A DNA stretch of 11,528 bases from Bacteroidales bacterium. Its GTDB lineage: Bacteria > Bacteroidota > Bacteroidia > Bacteroidales > UBA4417. A program made the position numbers and the translations under genes. The DNA lies in NCBI GenBank assembly GCA_025350385.1, contig JANXXZ010000041.1, positions 1 through 11,528 of the forward strand, given 5' to 3'. The stretch's first letter is position 1; each line of letters starts with the position of its first letter. Positions 1 through 7,302 of the stretch are shown one piece after another. Below the pieces are notes generated by a model, which did no database searches, was not told where the DNA came from, and saw only the letters and a program-made list of their open reading frames with translations.

Positions 1-1
1 C

Positions 2-1249
2 GATTACGCTGACAAAATCAAATTCCAGCTGGTCGGTTACAAAAAAATCGGGGATTTAGGAACAATGCAAACTGTAAACCTGCTCATCAACTGGGAAAAA
101 ATTGCCAGCGACGTTCTTGAATCTTCTGCCTATGTAGACTATCATAACAGCAACCACCTCACGAAGGATATCCTGGAAGCTGCTGCAATTTCGGACAGTA
201 TGAACCAGTTGAAGAAAGCAGAGGCTATTTACAATCACATCCTTTCAACCGTGAAATGGAACGGCGATTATTCTACTTATCCTGATTATCCGGTCAACAA
301 GCTACTCGGATTTCATAAAGGCAACAGTGCCGTCATTAACCTTTTGTTATGCGCTGTAATGAGGCAATCCGGGCTGGATGCCATGCCCATGCTTGCAAGC
401 ACCAGGAAACACGGAGTCATTTTCAAGGACTGTGCGCTGCTTTCCCAGTTCAATTCTGTAATAACCTACCTCAAAATTGATGGGAAAGAGTACTTCGTTG
501 ATGCAACCGAAAAAAACCGCCCAATGCAGCTCCCTCCTACTCAACTGTTGAATACCTCCGGTTTCATCCTCGATAAAAAAGCACCATTCTGGGTGGAAAT
601 TAACACTCAAAAGAAGAGTAAGTCAAATTCAGCAATCAACCTGGTTGTCGGGAATGAGGATACCACGCGGTTTTCCATTGATTTCAGGTTTGATGATTAT
701 TTTGCACTGAAATACCGCAATCTATTAGATGACGGGACAAATAACGAATTGGTGAGACGCATCATGGGTAAACCGAATTCTGCGGCAAACATTGATAAAA
801 TTGAAATCCTTAACCGGGACTCCTGTTCCTTTCCGTTGAAAATTCACATCGAAGGCACAACTACGAATCTTATAAACAATGCCGGTGAATTACTCTATTT
901 TAAGCCATTGATTGTACCCCGGATGTTTGAGAACCCTTTTTCAACGACTGAAAGATTGTATCCTGTAAATTTCGATTTTGCCGAAATTAGCAGTTGTACC
1001 TTGCTGATTAAGTTTGCTGATAACCTTTCATTGGATAATATTCCATTGCTGGCTAACCTGACCATCCCGGATGATATGGTTTCTTTCATATATTCAGCAT
1101 CATGCATGGAAAAAAAGTTATCAATCACCACCAGGTTCAGTATTGGTAACACCATTGTTCCTGCAAAATACTATTCAAACCTCAAGACAATGTACGGCAG
1201 GATAATGGAAAAACTGAATGAACCCATAGTGTTCAGCATAAAGCAATGA
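2..1249 (+). CDS. DUF3857/transglutaminase-fold/DUF3858 protein, C-terminal part (5' end outside window)
   Basis: The frame is open to the left edge, so the gene begins upstream. The ATG at 65 is internal, because coding-like residues (..LVGYKKIGDLGT) precede it without a break. The visible part has a transglutaminase-like core, roughly 190-560, followed by a beta-rich C-terminal domain that I assign to DUF3858. These proteins are common in Bacteroidota, usually with a signal peptide and N-terminal DUF3857, and are thought to be periplasmic; their substrate is unknown. The core shows the family pattern GNSAVINLLL...GLDA.PMLASTRKHG...FNSVI...YFVDATEKNRP. The position of the catalytic Cys is Ser (codon 326-328), that of the His in FNHVI is Ser (455-457), and only the Asp of VDAT (500-502) remains. 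It therefore probably binds rather than cleaves or cross-links. No strong terminator follows the stop. Family assignment is confident; function is not. Confidence 0.85.
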   Translation, partial: DYADKIKFQLVGYKKIGDLGTMQTVNLLINWEKIASDVLESSAYVDYHNSNHLTKDILEAAAISDSMNQLKKAEAIYNHILSTVKWNGDYSTYPDYPVNKLLGFHKGNSAVINLLLCAVMRQSGLDAMPMLASTRKHGVIFKDCALLSQFNSVITYLKIDGKEYFVDATEKNRPMQLPPTQLLNTSGFILDKKAPFWVEINTQKKSKSNSAINLVVGNEDTTRFSIDFRFDDYFALKYRNLLDDGTNNELVRRIMGKPNSAANIDKIEILNRDSCSFPLKIHIEGTTTNLINNAGELLYFKPLIVPRMFENPFSTTERLYPVNFDFAEISSCTLLIKFADNLSLDNIPLLANLTIPDDMVSFIYSASCMEKKLSITTRFSIGNTIVPAKYYSNLKTMYGRIMEKLNEPIVFSIKQ

Positions 1250-1351
1250 AGCTGATGTTAACTTTCAATTCTCTTGAAAATAATGTGAATCATCCAGTTT
1301 CGTTTTACTTGCTTTCCTGATTATCCGCCCTGATTCTTTAATTAAACTGAG

Positions 1352-1359
1352 TACTTTTG
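1352..1359 (+). promoter_or_regulatory. Candidate Bacteroidota -7 element for the GH25 gene
   Basis: TACTTTTG matches the TAnnTTTG -7 consensus of the Bacteroidota housekeeping sigma factor. It lies 36 bases before the GH25 start codon, giving a leader of roughly 30 bases. I see no convincing TTG -33 element at the expected 19-21 base spacing, so this is a half-supported promoter. Confidence 0.4.
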
Positions 1360-1395
1360 CAAAAAAGAAACGGCTTACCTCCCGAATTACCCTGA

Positions 1396-2178
1396 ATGCA
1401 AAAGAATCAAGCCAGGCTACTCTTCCGCTTAATTGCCATTATTGTCGTCCTTGGCATTGCATTTTGGCTTTCCATCCGGCTCATCAATTTCCTGAGACCA
1501 ACATGGCTAAAACCTGTTACTGAAAAACATACCAATTTCGGGATTGTGCTTCCGGCCGGTTACCCGGTTCATGGGATTGATGTTTCACGACACCAGTCGG
1601 ATATTGAATGGAGCAGGGTGGAAAAGATGAAGTCAGGAGGAATAGGTATTTCGTTCGTTTTTATCAAAGCTGCCGAGGGCATTACCCGGCAGGATCCTTC
1701 ATTTGATGCAAACTGGAATGCCATCCACAACACCGGGCTCATCAGGGGAGCCTATCATTTTTACTATCCTTCACGGGATGCCATAAAGCAGGCCCAAAAC
1801 TTCATCAGCCAGGTTAAACTCACCACAGGTGATCTGCCACCCGTTGCCGACATTGAATATACGAACGGGAAATCCAAAAAACAAATCTGTGACGGTTTGT
1901 CCCTGTTCCTGAAGGAACTAGAGAAACACTATAAAGTAAAACCCATTATTTATACCAACCTCTCGTTTTACAACGATTTCCTGAAAGCTGAATTTGATGA
2001 ATATCCGCTCTGGATATCGTGCTATTATGAAGAAGATCGCTTTTATGCCAGTTGCGATCACGACTGGACGTTCTGGCAACACAGCGAATCAGGGCGTGTG
2101 GACGGAATTGCCGGAAGTGTTGATTTTAATGTGTTCAAGGGATCAATTAAGGAACTGAGAAAGATGTGTATTCCATGA
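1396..2178 (+). CDS. Membrane-anchored GH25 family lysozyme (muramidase)
   Basis: The 260-residue protein has a short basic N-terminus, one hydrophobic segment at about residues 8-31, then a GH25 (Cellosyl/Lyc25-type) TIM-barrel domain from about 55 to 256. GH25 enzymes hydrolyse the beta-1,4 bond between MurNAc and GlcNAc in peptidoglycan. The acidic catalytic set is intact: Asp62 in GIDVSRHQ, Asp152 and Glu154 in the DxE of ADIEYT, and Asp243 in VDFNVF. FVFIKAAEG and GAYHFYYP are also typical. The hydrophobic segment lacks an obvious cleavage site, so I infer an inner-membrane anchor with the enzyme in the periplasm, suiting wall remodelling better than secretion. The ATG at 1396 is chosen because it places the anchor at the N-terminus. 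It stands alone, convergent with the next gene. Confidence 0.93.
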   Translation: MQKNQARLLFRLIAIIVVLGIAFWLSIRLINFLRPTWLKPVTEKHTNFGIVLPAGYPVHGIDVSRHQSDIEWSRVEKMKSGGIGISFVFIKAAEGITRQDPSFDANWNAIHNTGLIRGAYHFYYPSRDAIKQAQNFISQVKLTTGDLPPVADIEYTNGKSKKQICDGLSLFLKELEKHYKVKPIIYTNLSFYNDFLKAEFDEYPLWISCYYEEDRFYASCDHDWTFWQHSESGRVDGIAGSVDFNVFKGSIKELRKMCIP

Positions 2179-2229
2179 TTTATTCAGGAAGCAGTGAGTG
2201 GCCACTAGCGACCAGGGTTTTGCGGCGAG

Positions 2230-2264
2230 GTGCTGAGTGCCGGGTACTGAGTGCTGTGTACCTG
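2230..2264 (+). repeat. Degenerate 7-bp tandem repeat, tract 1 (five units)
   Basis: Five head-to-tail heptamers start at 2230, 2237, 2244, 2251 and 2258. All begin with GT and fit GTRCYNN. The unit GTGCCGG at 2237 recurs exactly in tract 2. The tract sits between two convergent genes. The preceding stretch 2191-2218 (including the palindrome AGTGGCCACT at 2197-2206) may be a more decayed part of the same array. Function unknown. Confidence 0.7.
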
Positions 2265-2286
2265 AAAACTATTCAATTGTGAATTA

Positions 2287-2820
2287 TCACCTCCCTACTT
2301 CCTGATACAATTTAGTCAAAATCTTCTTCCCGATACTTTTAAACCCCGGTGTTCCTTCAGGGAGCTGAAACTCAATAGAATCAATAAGCTCATGCTTCAT
2401 CTCGGGCAATTGCTGAGAAATATCATAAAGAATATTCATACAATAGAATTTAGCAGCTACGGCTTCGGAAGGTGAAAGAAGCCACTCAAAGCAGATATTC
2501 ACCAGTTCGGCAACTTTTTCTTCCGGAATCGGGCAGCGGGAAATCATTCGCAACCCATGGCGCTTTAATCCGTCATGTTTGAAACCGGGAAGTTTGTTTA
2601 TTAGTTGTGTCATGTAAGGCTGTATCCATCCGGGGTTATTCTCCGAAACCGTATCAATTATCCAGGCCGCGCGACGCGAAACAGGTTCTCGTTCACTCAG
2701 GTAGATTTCCCATAGTTCATTGATCAGTTCGGGTTTCTGCCTGACGAAGCCTCCCACGAAATCGGTGTTGGTACGGGAGTTATCCTGCATGAGAAGTTCT
2801 GTGATATCCTGGTGCTGCAT
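2287..2820 (-). CDS. Conserved hypothetical protein, HEAT-like helical repeat
   Basis: This 177-residue, mostly alpha-helical protein matches a Bacteroidota-wide family of unknown function. Recognisable features are a TNTDFVGGFV segment near the N-terminus, REPVSRRAAWIIDTVSE, HDGLKRHGLRMISR, and a C-terminal TPGFKSIGKKILTKL. Alternating helices with conserved Arg/Asp suggest a HEAT/ARM-type scaffold; no enzyme motif is visible. From memory, relatives are sometimes named adenylosuccinate lyase in databases, which this sequence does not support. I chose the ATG at 2820. The frame stays open to a TTG at 2928, but that extension would translate a heptamer repeat and a run of nine A, and would put about 36 unrelated residues before the family's usual start. 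No clear Shine-Dalgarno or -7 element was found, as is common in the phylum. The gene is convergent with GH25. Confidence 0.75.
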   Translation of the reverse strand: MQHQDITELLMQDNSRTNTDFVGGFVRQKPELINELWEIYLSEREPVSRRAAWIIDTVSENNPGWIQPYMTQLINKLPGFKHDGLKRHGLRMISRCPIPEEKVAELVNICFEWLLSPSEAVAAKFYCMNILYDISQQLPEMKHELIDSIEFQLPEGTPGFKSIGKKILTKLYQEVGR

Positions 2821-2885
2821 GGAATACTTGAAAATAAAAGATGAATGTTCTGTTTTAAAACAATACAGGTTTTTTTTTATTTTAT

Positions 2886-2913
2886 GTACCATGTTCCGCG
2901 TGCCGGGTGCCAT
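2886..2913 (+). repeat. Degenerate 7-bp tandem repeat, tract 2 (four units)
   Basis: Four heptamers start at 2886, 2893, 2900 and 2907, all fitting GTDCCNN. The third unit, GTGCCGG, is identical to a unit in tract 1, in the same orientation. The tract lies just upstream of the HEAT-like gene, and on the minus strand would be read as codons only if that gene's start were placed too far upstream. Confidence 0.6.
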
Positions 2914-2984
2914 TGTTGTGAACTTCAATGGTCCTCATATAACTGTTCTTACAATTAACGGAAGAAGACGTTATGAATCGGCTG

Positions 2985-3012
2985 AACCTGCAACCTGTAA
3001 CACGGAACTTTT
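2985..3012 (-). repeat. Degenerate 7-bp tandem repeat, tract 3 (inverted)
   Basis: On the + strand the triplet AAC recurs every seven bases at 2985, 2992, 2999 and 3006. Read on the minus strand the units become GT-first (GTTCCGT, GTTACAG, GTTGCAG), the same family as tracts 1 and 2 but in the opposite orientation to tract 2, 71 bases away. GTTCCG is shared exactly with the second unit of tract 2. Confidence 0.55.
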
Positions 3013-3063
3013 ATCTTTTTTAAGCTATAAATCGTTCTCTTTTCTACAACCTTCTTAAACTGA

Positions 3064-3225
3064 ACCATCACGAAAAAGTACGTTGTCGCAAATTTATGTA
3101 AAATAGAGGAGAACTTACGTGCCATTTCCATCCCTGAAGCATTTGATTATTTGAACAACAGCAACATACAGGGCATTCGGGAAGTGAAATTCAGCTTTTA
3201 CATCGGGGTGTTGAAATTTTGCTGA
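3064..3225 (+). other. Orphan 54-codon-plus-stop-bounded frame, possible gene remnant
   Basis: The frame runs between stop codons TGA at 3061 and TGA at 3223 (53 sense codons) and translates to a protein-like sequence, including KIEENLRAISIPEAFDYL and GIREVKFSFYIGVLKFC. Composition and third-base usage look like the neighbouring genes. There is no ATG, GTG or TTG start in frame, so it is either a decayed gene fragment or chance. I do not recognise a family. Confidence 0.25.
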
Positions 3226-3257
3226 ATTTTGCAAATCGCTTATAGAACTGAAGATTG

Positions 3258-5093
3258 ATGAAAAGGAGAGTATTGATTTTTACCTGGTATTATATATTCT
3301 GGTATTTGCTGTTTGTCTTTTCACGCATTGCATTCCTTGTTTTTCAATGGACGAACACTTCCCAACTCAGTTTAACAGAGATTCTGAATACTATCCGTTA
3401 CGGATTCCTGCTTGATAATTCAATGACCGCTTACCTCTGCATTTTCCCCGGGCTTGTGCTGGCGACTTCGTCCTTTACCATGAGCAGGATTCCTTTTAAA
3501 ATCGTGAACTATTATACGCTGCTGGTATTAATCCTGTTCAGTTTCATTGTGGTTGTCGATATAAATCTCTATTCCTACTGGGGATTCCGCCTGGATGCTA
3601 CGCCCTTGTTTTACATGAGCAATCTAAAGGCAGTATCCGCATCGGTAAGCATGTGGCTATGGATAGGCGGGTTATTACTCATTGCAGGACTGGTTTTCGG
3701 GCTGTATCAACTCTATCATTTGCTTTTCAGGCACCAGTTTCTTTCTCCTGAAAAAGAATGGGTGTCATTCCCGGTGCTGGTTATACTGTGTGTGCTTTTG
3801 TTCATACCCATTCGCGGAGGGCTTGGAATTTCATCACTTACCATCAGCAGTGCCTATTTCTCCCAAAAACAATTTGCAAACCATGCAGCCATTAATCCAA
3901 TGTGGAATGTGGCTTTTTCGATCACCGAATCGAATGATATAGAGAAAAGATACCTGTATTTTGATAAGCCAACCGTTCTCAAACTGGTTCATCCTTTGGT
4001 AAGGAAAAAGGGAAACAGCATTTCCGTCCTAAATACAACCCGGCCCAACATCCTGGTTATCATTGTCGAAAGCCTAACTGCCAAAGCAGTGGGCGTTACC
4101 GGGGGGATCAAAGGAATAACTCCCAACATCGACAGCCTGTCGCACCAGGGCATTCTATTCGACGAGGTATTTGCAACAGCCGATCGCACCGATAAAGGCA
4201 TTGCAGCGGTAGTAGCCGGGTACCCTACTCTGCCTGGTTCATCACCTTTAAAGTACCAGAAACTTACTGAAAAACTAGACTTTTTGCCTAAAGAGTTAAA
4301 TAAGGCAGGCTACCAATCCACATTTTATTATGGCGGAACGCTCGACTTTGCCAATTACCGCTCCTTCCTGGTACAAGCCGGGTATAAAAAGCTGGTTTCG
4401 GACAAGGACTTTGTTCTTACGGATCAAAATACTAAGTGGGGAGCCTGGGATCACCAGGTATTCAACCGTGTTTTATCCGAAACACCGACAAATGAAAGCG
4501 GTTTTTTCAAGACAATCCTCCCGCTAACCAGTCATGAGCCTTTTGATATACCCATTCCTCCCCTGCTTAAAGGCAATGATCCGCAGACCCTGTTCCTGAA
4601 CTCACTTCATTACACTGATAAAGTTATCGGGGACTTCATACGGATCGCTAAGAGCCGCAACTGGTGGAAGAATACACTGGTAATAATCATTGCCGATCAT
4701 GGCAGCAAATTACCCGGGAATTCAGGCAATGATGATTTTAACAGGCAACATATACCCATGATCTGGACAGGAGGAGCGCTTTCGAAGCGTGATACTGTTA
4801 TTCATTCCATTTCGTCGCAGGCTGACCTGGCATCGACATTGCTTGGTCAGTTAAACATCAATTCGGATGCATTTCTGTTCAGTAAAAATATTCTCTCAAC
4901 TTCACCAAATCCTTTTGCTTTCTATACCTTTAACGACGGGTACGGATTCCTTACACCCGGCAATTTTCTCATTTATAACACTGTAACCAATAAGTTTAAC
5001 TCGGCAACAACACAGAAGAATTCTTTAGAGCAACAGCAATCCAGGGCTTACCTGCAGTTTCTGTATCTCGATTTCTTCAAACCTGGGCAATAA
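3258..5093 (+). CDS. LTA synthase/sulfatase-family membrane phosphotransferase
   Basis: The 611-residue protein has about five membrane spans (near 5-29, 50-73, 82-104, 131-152, 168-189), then a large extracytoplasmic alkaline-phosphatase-superfamily domain from about 262. This is the architecture of LtaS and OpgB-type enzymes, which move phosphoglycerol or phosphoethanolamine from a lipid to an acceptor. Likely metal and catalytic residues are present: Glu271 in IIVES, the nucleophile Thr311 in ADRTDKG, His426 in TSHEPF, and Asp480-His481 in IADHGS. Gram-negative Bacteroidota are not expected to make lipoteichoic acid, so the acceptor is more likely a periplasmic glycan or envelope lipid; this is inference. 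The ATG at 3258 is preferred over the in-frame TTG just before it. The gene is alone and convergent with the GT-C gene; no convincing terminator lies in the 79-base gap. Confidence 0.88.
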   Translation: MKRRVLIFTWYYIFWYLLFVFSRIAFLVFQWTNTSQLSLTEILNTIRYGFLLDNSMTAYLCIFPGLVLATSSFTMSRIPFKIVNYYTLLVLILFSFIVVVDINLYSYWGFRLDATPLFYMSNLKAVSASVSMWLWIGGLLLIAGLVFGLYQLYHLLFRHQFLSPEKEWVSFPVLVILCVLLFIPIRGGLGISSLTISSAYFSQKQFANHAAINPMWNVAFSITESNDIEKRYLYFDKPTVLKLVHPLVRKKGNSISVLNTTRPNILVIIVESLTAKAVGVTGGIKGITPNIDSLSHQGILFDEVFATADRTDKGIAAVVAGYPTLPGSSPLKYQKLTEKLDFLPKELNKAGYQSTFYYGGTLDFANYRSFLVQAGYKKLVSDKDFVLTDQNTKWGAWDHQVFNRVLSETPTNESGFFKTILPLTSHEPFDIPIPPLLKGNDPQTLFLNSLHYTDKVIGDFIRIAKSRNWWKNTLVIIIADHGSKLPGNSGNDDFNRQHIPMIWTGGALSKRDTVIHSISSQADLASTLLGQLNINSDAFLFSKNILSTSPNPFAFYTFNDGYGFLTPGNFLIYNTVTNKFNSATTQKNSLEQQQSRAYLQFLYLDFFKPGQ

Positions 5094-5172
5094 ATTAACT
5101 CACCAGTCGCTCAAGACAAGTAGCCGGAATTATTTTGAAAAATCTTAAATTTCTACTATAAAAATCTTCTAC

Positions 5173-7173
5173 CTATTGCCTAGGAATTATACCGGCCCTT
5201 TCGTAATTAATCTTCATGATTGCAGCAGGTTCATTTTCATCATCCCCTATCTGGGTGACTTTTGTCATAATTCCCTGGTACTTATCTTCGATAAACGCCA
5301 TGTACCTCTCAACTGTATTGATTATCTGACCGTTCTTTACGAGCATATTACGACGAAGATTGGCAGTAAGGACATAATCAACTTTATTCCTGACAAGCGT
5401 ATTTAACAATGAATCAGGATAAACCAGGGTGTATGGCTTGTTTTCTTTTGTAGCAATGGCACGCAACGAATCAGCTACTCTGATCCCAGTAATTCCCATA
5501 GTTTTGACATCCATGATGGTTTTTTCCCGGATGCTATCCGGAAACCGGTCAATAAAAAAGAACTTATCTCCTACAAAAAATTGGGCATACATATATCTCT
5601 TCAACGTGGTGTATACCTCGGGTGAAATCTGTTTACCCGTGAAGTCGGCATAGCTAAAGGTAATAAATGACTGTTCATTTTTCCGCCATACATTTAAAAA
5701 GCCGTCCGCATCATACGTGGGCATTTGCATAATGCCGTAAAAGTTCCGTCCGTTTCCATAAACAAATGAGATTGATGGTTTCCGGCAGGCTATCACGGCC
5801 TCTTTAGGCAGGTTAGCTGCAGCCCATTCACTGGCCTGAAGGTAATGTTTCCAGTCGGGGGTCAGCCCGCCAAAGCGGCCCGAAAGTTCCCTGGCAGCGG
5901 TTACCTGGGTAGCAGTCACTGAAAATGTCTTCATAAAGACGATCAGTATGAACAAAGGAAACAAGAACTGAAGAAATTTCAACTTCTTAAATTGAGTGAA
6001 ATAATAAAAAGCGGAGAGAAACAGGAATATGATCATTGAAAGCGCAGGGATGATTAACCGCCCCTGGTCCCATTTGGCCTGGAGCGCAATAAAGGTTACA
6101 AGGATAAATGAACCTGCAAGTAACCCGATGAAAAAGATGTAGTTGTTTTTACGGTAAACGAGCACCAGACCGGCAAGGGAAATAAGATAGACGCAAAGGG
6201 TGATGAAAGGCATTATGACCATGGTTGCTTCATATGTCCGCAACCCGATCATATACATAAAGTGTTTTGAAAAGTACAGGTTTGAATTATCGTAAAAACG
6301 TTTCAGGAGCCCCGTCAATGTTTCTTTTCCTTCACTTGCATTATAGTAGTCTTTATTCAGCAATCCGCCGCCCTGGGTTGAAAATTGCAGTCCCCCTTCG
6401 TGCCAGAGAGCATATTTCAAACCCTGGAAAACCAGGAAAATCCCGGCAAATGCCAGTATAAAATAGAGGAGATTTTTCCACTGCTTTTGAAGAAGGAAAT
6501 AACCTCCGATTGCAAAAATCGCTGAATAGCCGATACTCCTGGTAAGCGTAAGAGCCAGGAGGCATATAGCAAGCAACAGGTGCCGCCGGATTTCCGGCCT
6601 TAATCCCAAGGCTGACTGTTTATCAATGAATTCCTTGAAGAATACTACTACCAGCAAGACCTGCATGAAAATATAAAAAGCTTCGGAATAAGTCTGACTG
6701 GCATAATAAAGCAGGTAGGAATTTATCGTTACCAAGGCCAGTGCGGCAACAAGAATAGTGGAAGGAATCCTGTTTCGCAACGCCTTGTATGTTAAATAGA
6801 TAAATGCCAGCATCGCAACCAGGGATATAAATTTAAGCGGTGTTAAACTTATTCCGAACAAGTCAACAACCAAACCAAGTACCATCGGGTAAAGAGGTCC
6901 CTGGAATGAGGGGTATTTAAAGGAATGAACAAAATCATATGCCCTGATAATATAAAAAGAGTCGTCGCCCGAAAGGCTGACCTTTGGATCGAAAAGCAAA
7001 AGGCTGAATAGGAGTGTAAGTCCCATAAAAATCCATACCAGCCAGGGGAGACTTCTTGACAGGCTCCGGTCCATAATGTCAAGAAGGCTGCCAGCAGCAG
7101 GCTGAACCAGTTTATTAATACTTTTGCCTACAGGTGTTTTTTTCTTACTATCCGGAAATTTTTCTTTTGCCAT
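5173..7173 (-). CDS. GT-C fold membrane glycosyltransferase (GT39/ArnT-like)
   Basis: The 666-residue protein has a basic, lysine-rich cytoplasmic N-terminus of about 43 residues, roughly a dozen hydrophobic spans between about 44 and 416, and a soluble C-terminal domain of about 240 residues, presumably periplasmic. The first outer loop carries the acidic motif SLSGDDSFYI (Asp70-Asp71), where GT-C enzymes hold their catalytic or metal-binding Asp, followed by SFQGPLYP. A second typical spot is KWDQGRLIIP near 367-376. Members transfer a sugar from a polyprenyl-phosphate donor to lipid A, protein or another glycan at the outer face of the inner membrane; sugar and acceptor cannot be read here. 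The ATG at 7173 (MAKEKF) is chosen; an upstream in-frame TTG at 7191 is less likely. It is divergent from the MT-GT2 gene, with 129 bases between. An imperfect TATTTTG lies about 20 bases before the start. Confidence 0.87.
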   Translation of the reverse strand: MAKEKFPDSKKKTPVGKSINKLVQPAAGSLLDIMDRSLSRSLPWLVWIFMGLTLLFSLLLFDPKVSLSGDDSFYIIRAYDFVHSFKYPSFQGPLYPMVLGLVVDLFGISLTPLKFISLVAMLAFIYLTYKALRNRIPSTILVAALALVTINSYLLYYASQTYSEAFYIFMQVLLVVVFFKEFIDKQSALGLRPEIRRHLLLAICLLALTLTRSIGYSAIFAIGGYFLLQKQWKNLLYFILAFAGIFLVFQGLKYALWHEGGLQFSTQGGGLLNKDYYNASEGKETLTGLLKRFYDNSNLYFSKHFMYMIGLRTYEATMVIMPFITLCVYLISLAGLVLVYRKNNYIFFIGLLAGSFILVTFIALQAKWDQGRLIIPALSMIIFLFLSAFYYFTQFKKLKFLQFLFPLFILIVFMKTFSVTATQVTAARELSGRFGGLTPDWKHYLQASEWAAANLPKEAVIACRKPSISFVYGNGRNFYGIMQMPTYDADGFLNVWRKNEQSFITFSYADFTGKQISPEVYTTLKRYMYAQFFVGDKFFFIDRFPDSIREKTIMDVKTMGITGIRVADSLRAIATKENKPYTLVYPDSLLNTLVRNKVDYVLTANLRRNMLVKNGQIINTVERYMAFIEDKYQGIMTKVTQIGDDENEPAAIMKINYERAGIIPRQ

Positions 7174-7302
7174 GGTACCTGTTTTAAACAAAATATGCTT
7201 TCATGGAACGGATTGTATTCCTGTTCGGCAAATTTCACATTATTTATTTAATTAGCATGATTTCTTTTTTGCTTAATTTGTATAACAGAACCAACCAGTA
7301 TA

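Larger units (their letters stand above)
2821..3257. other. Gene-poor gap with two heptamer tracts and an orphan open frame
   Basis: This divergent intergenic region is unusually long for the window. It contains a run of nine T at 2870-2878, heptamer tract 2 (2886-2913), heptamer tract 3 in the opposite orientation (2985-3012), and a 54-codon open frame (3064-3225) with gene-like codons but no ATG/GTG/TTG start. A weak -7-like GAATTTTG (one mismatch to TAnnTTTG) lies at 3224-3231, 26 bases before the downstream ATG. I see no tRNA or recognisable structured RNA. Confidence 0.5.

Noticed and set aside
1263..1279. 6-bp hairpin TTTCAA/TTGAAA after the DUF3857-type gene
   Set aside because: It is short, AT-rich and not followed by a T-run, so it is not a convincing terminator.
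2720..3058. 112-codon + strand open frame over the HEAT-like gene's 5' part and tracts 2-3
   Set aside because: It overlaps a conserved gene antisense, and its second half is heptamer repeat and AT-rich spacer. The translation shows no protein family pattern.
5138..5168. Direct repeat AAAAATCTT (5138-5146 and 5160-5168) between convergent genes
   Set aside because: It is short and AT-rich, with only two copies and no associated element.
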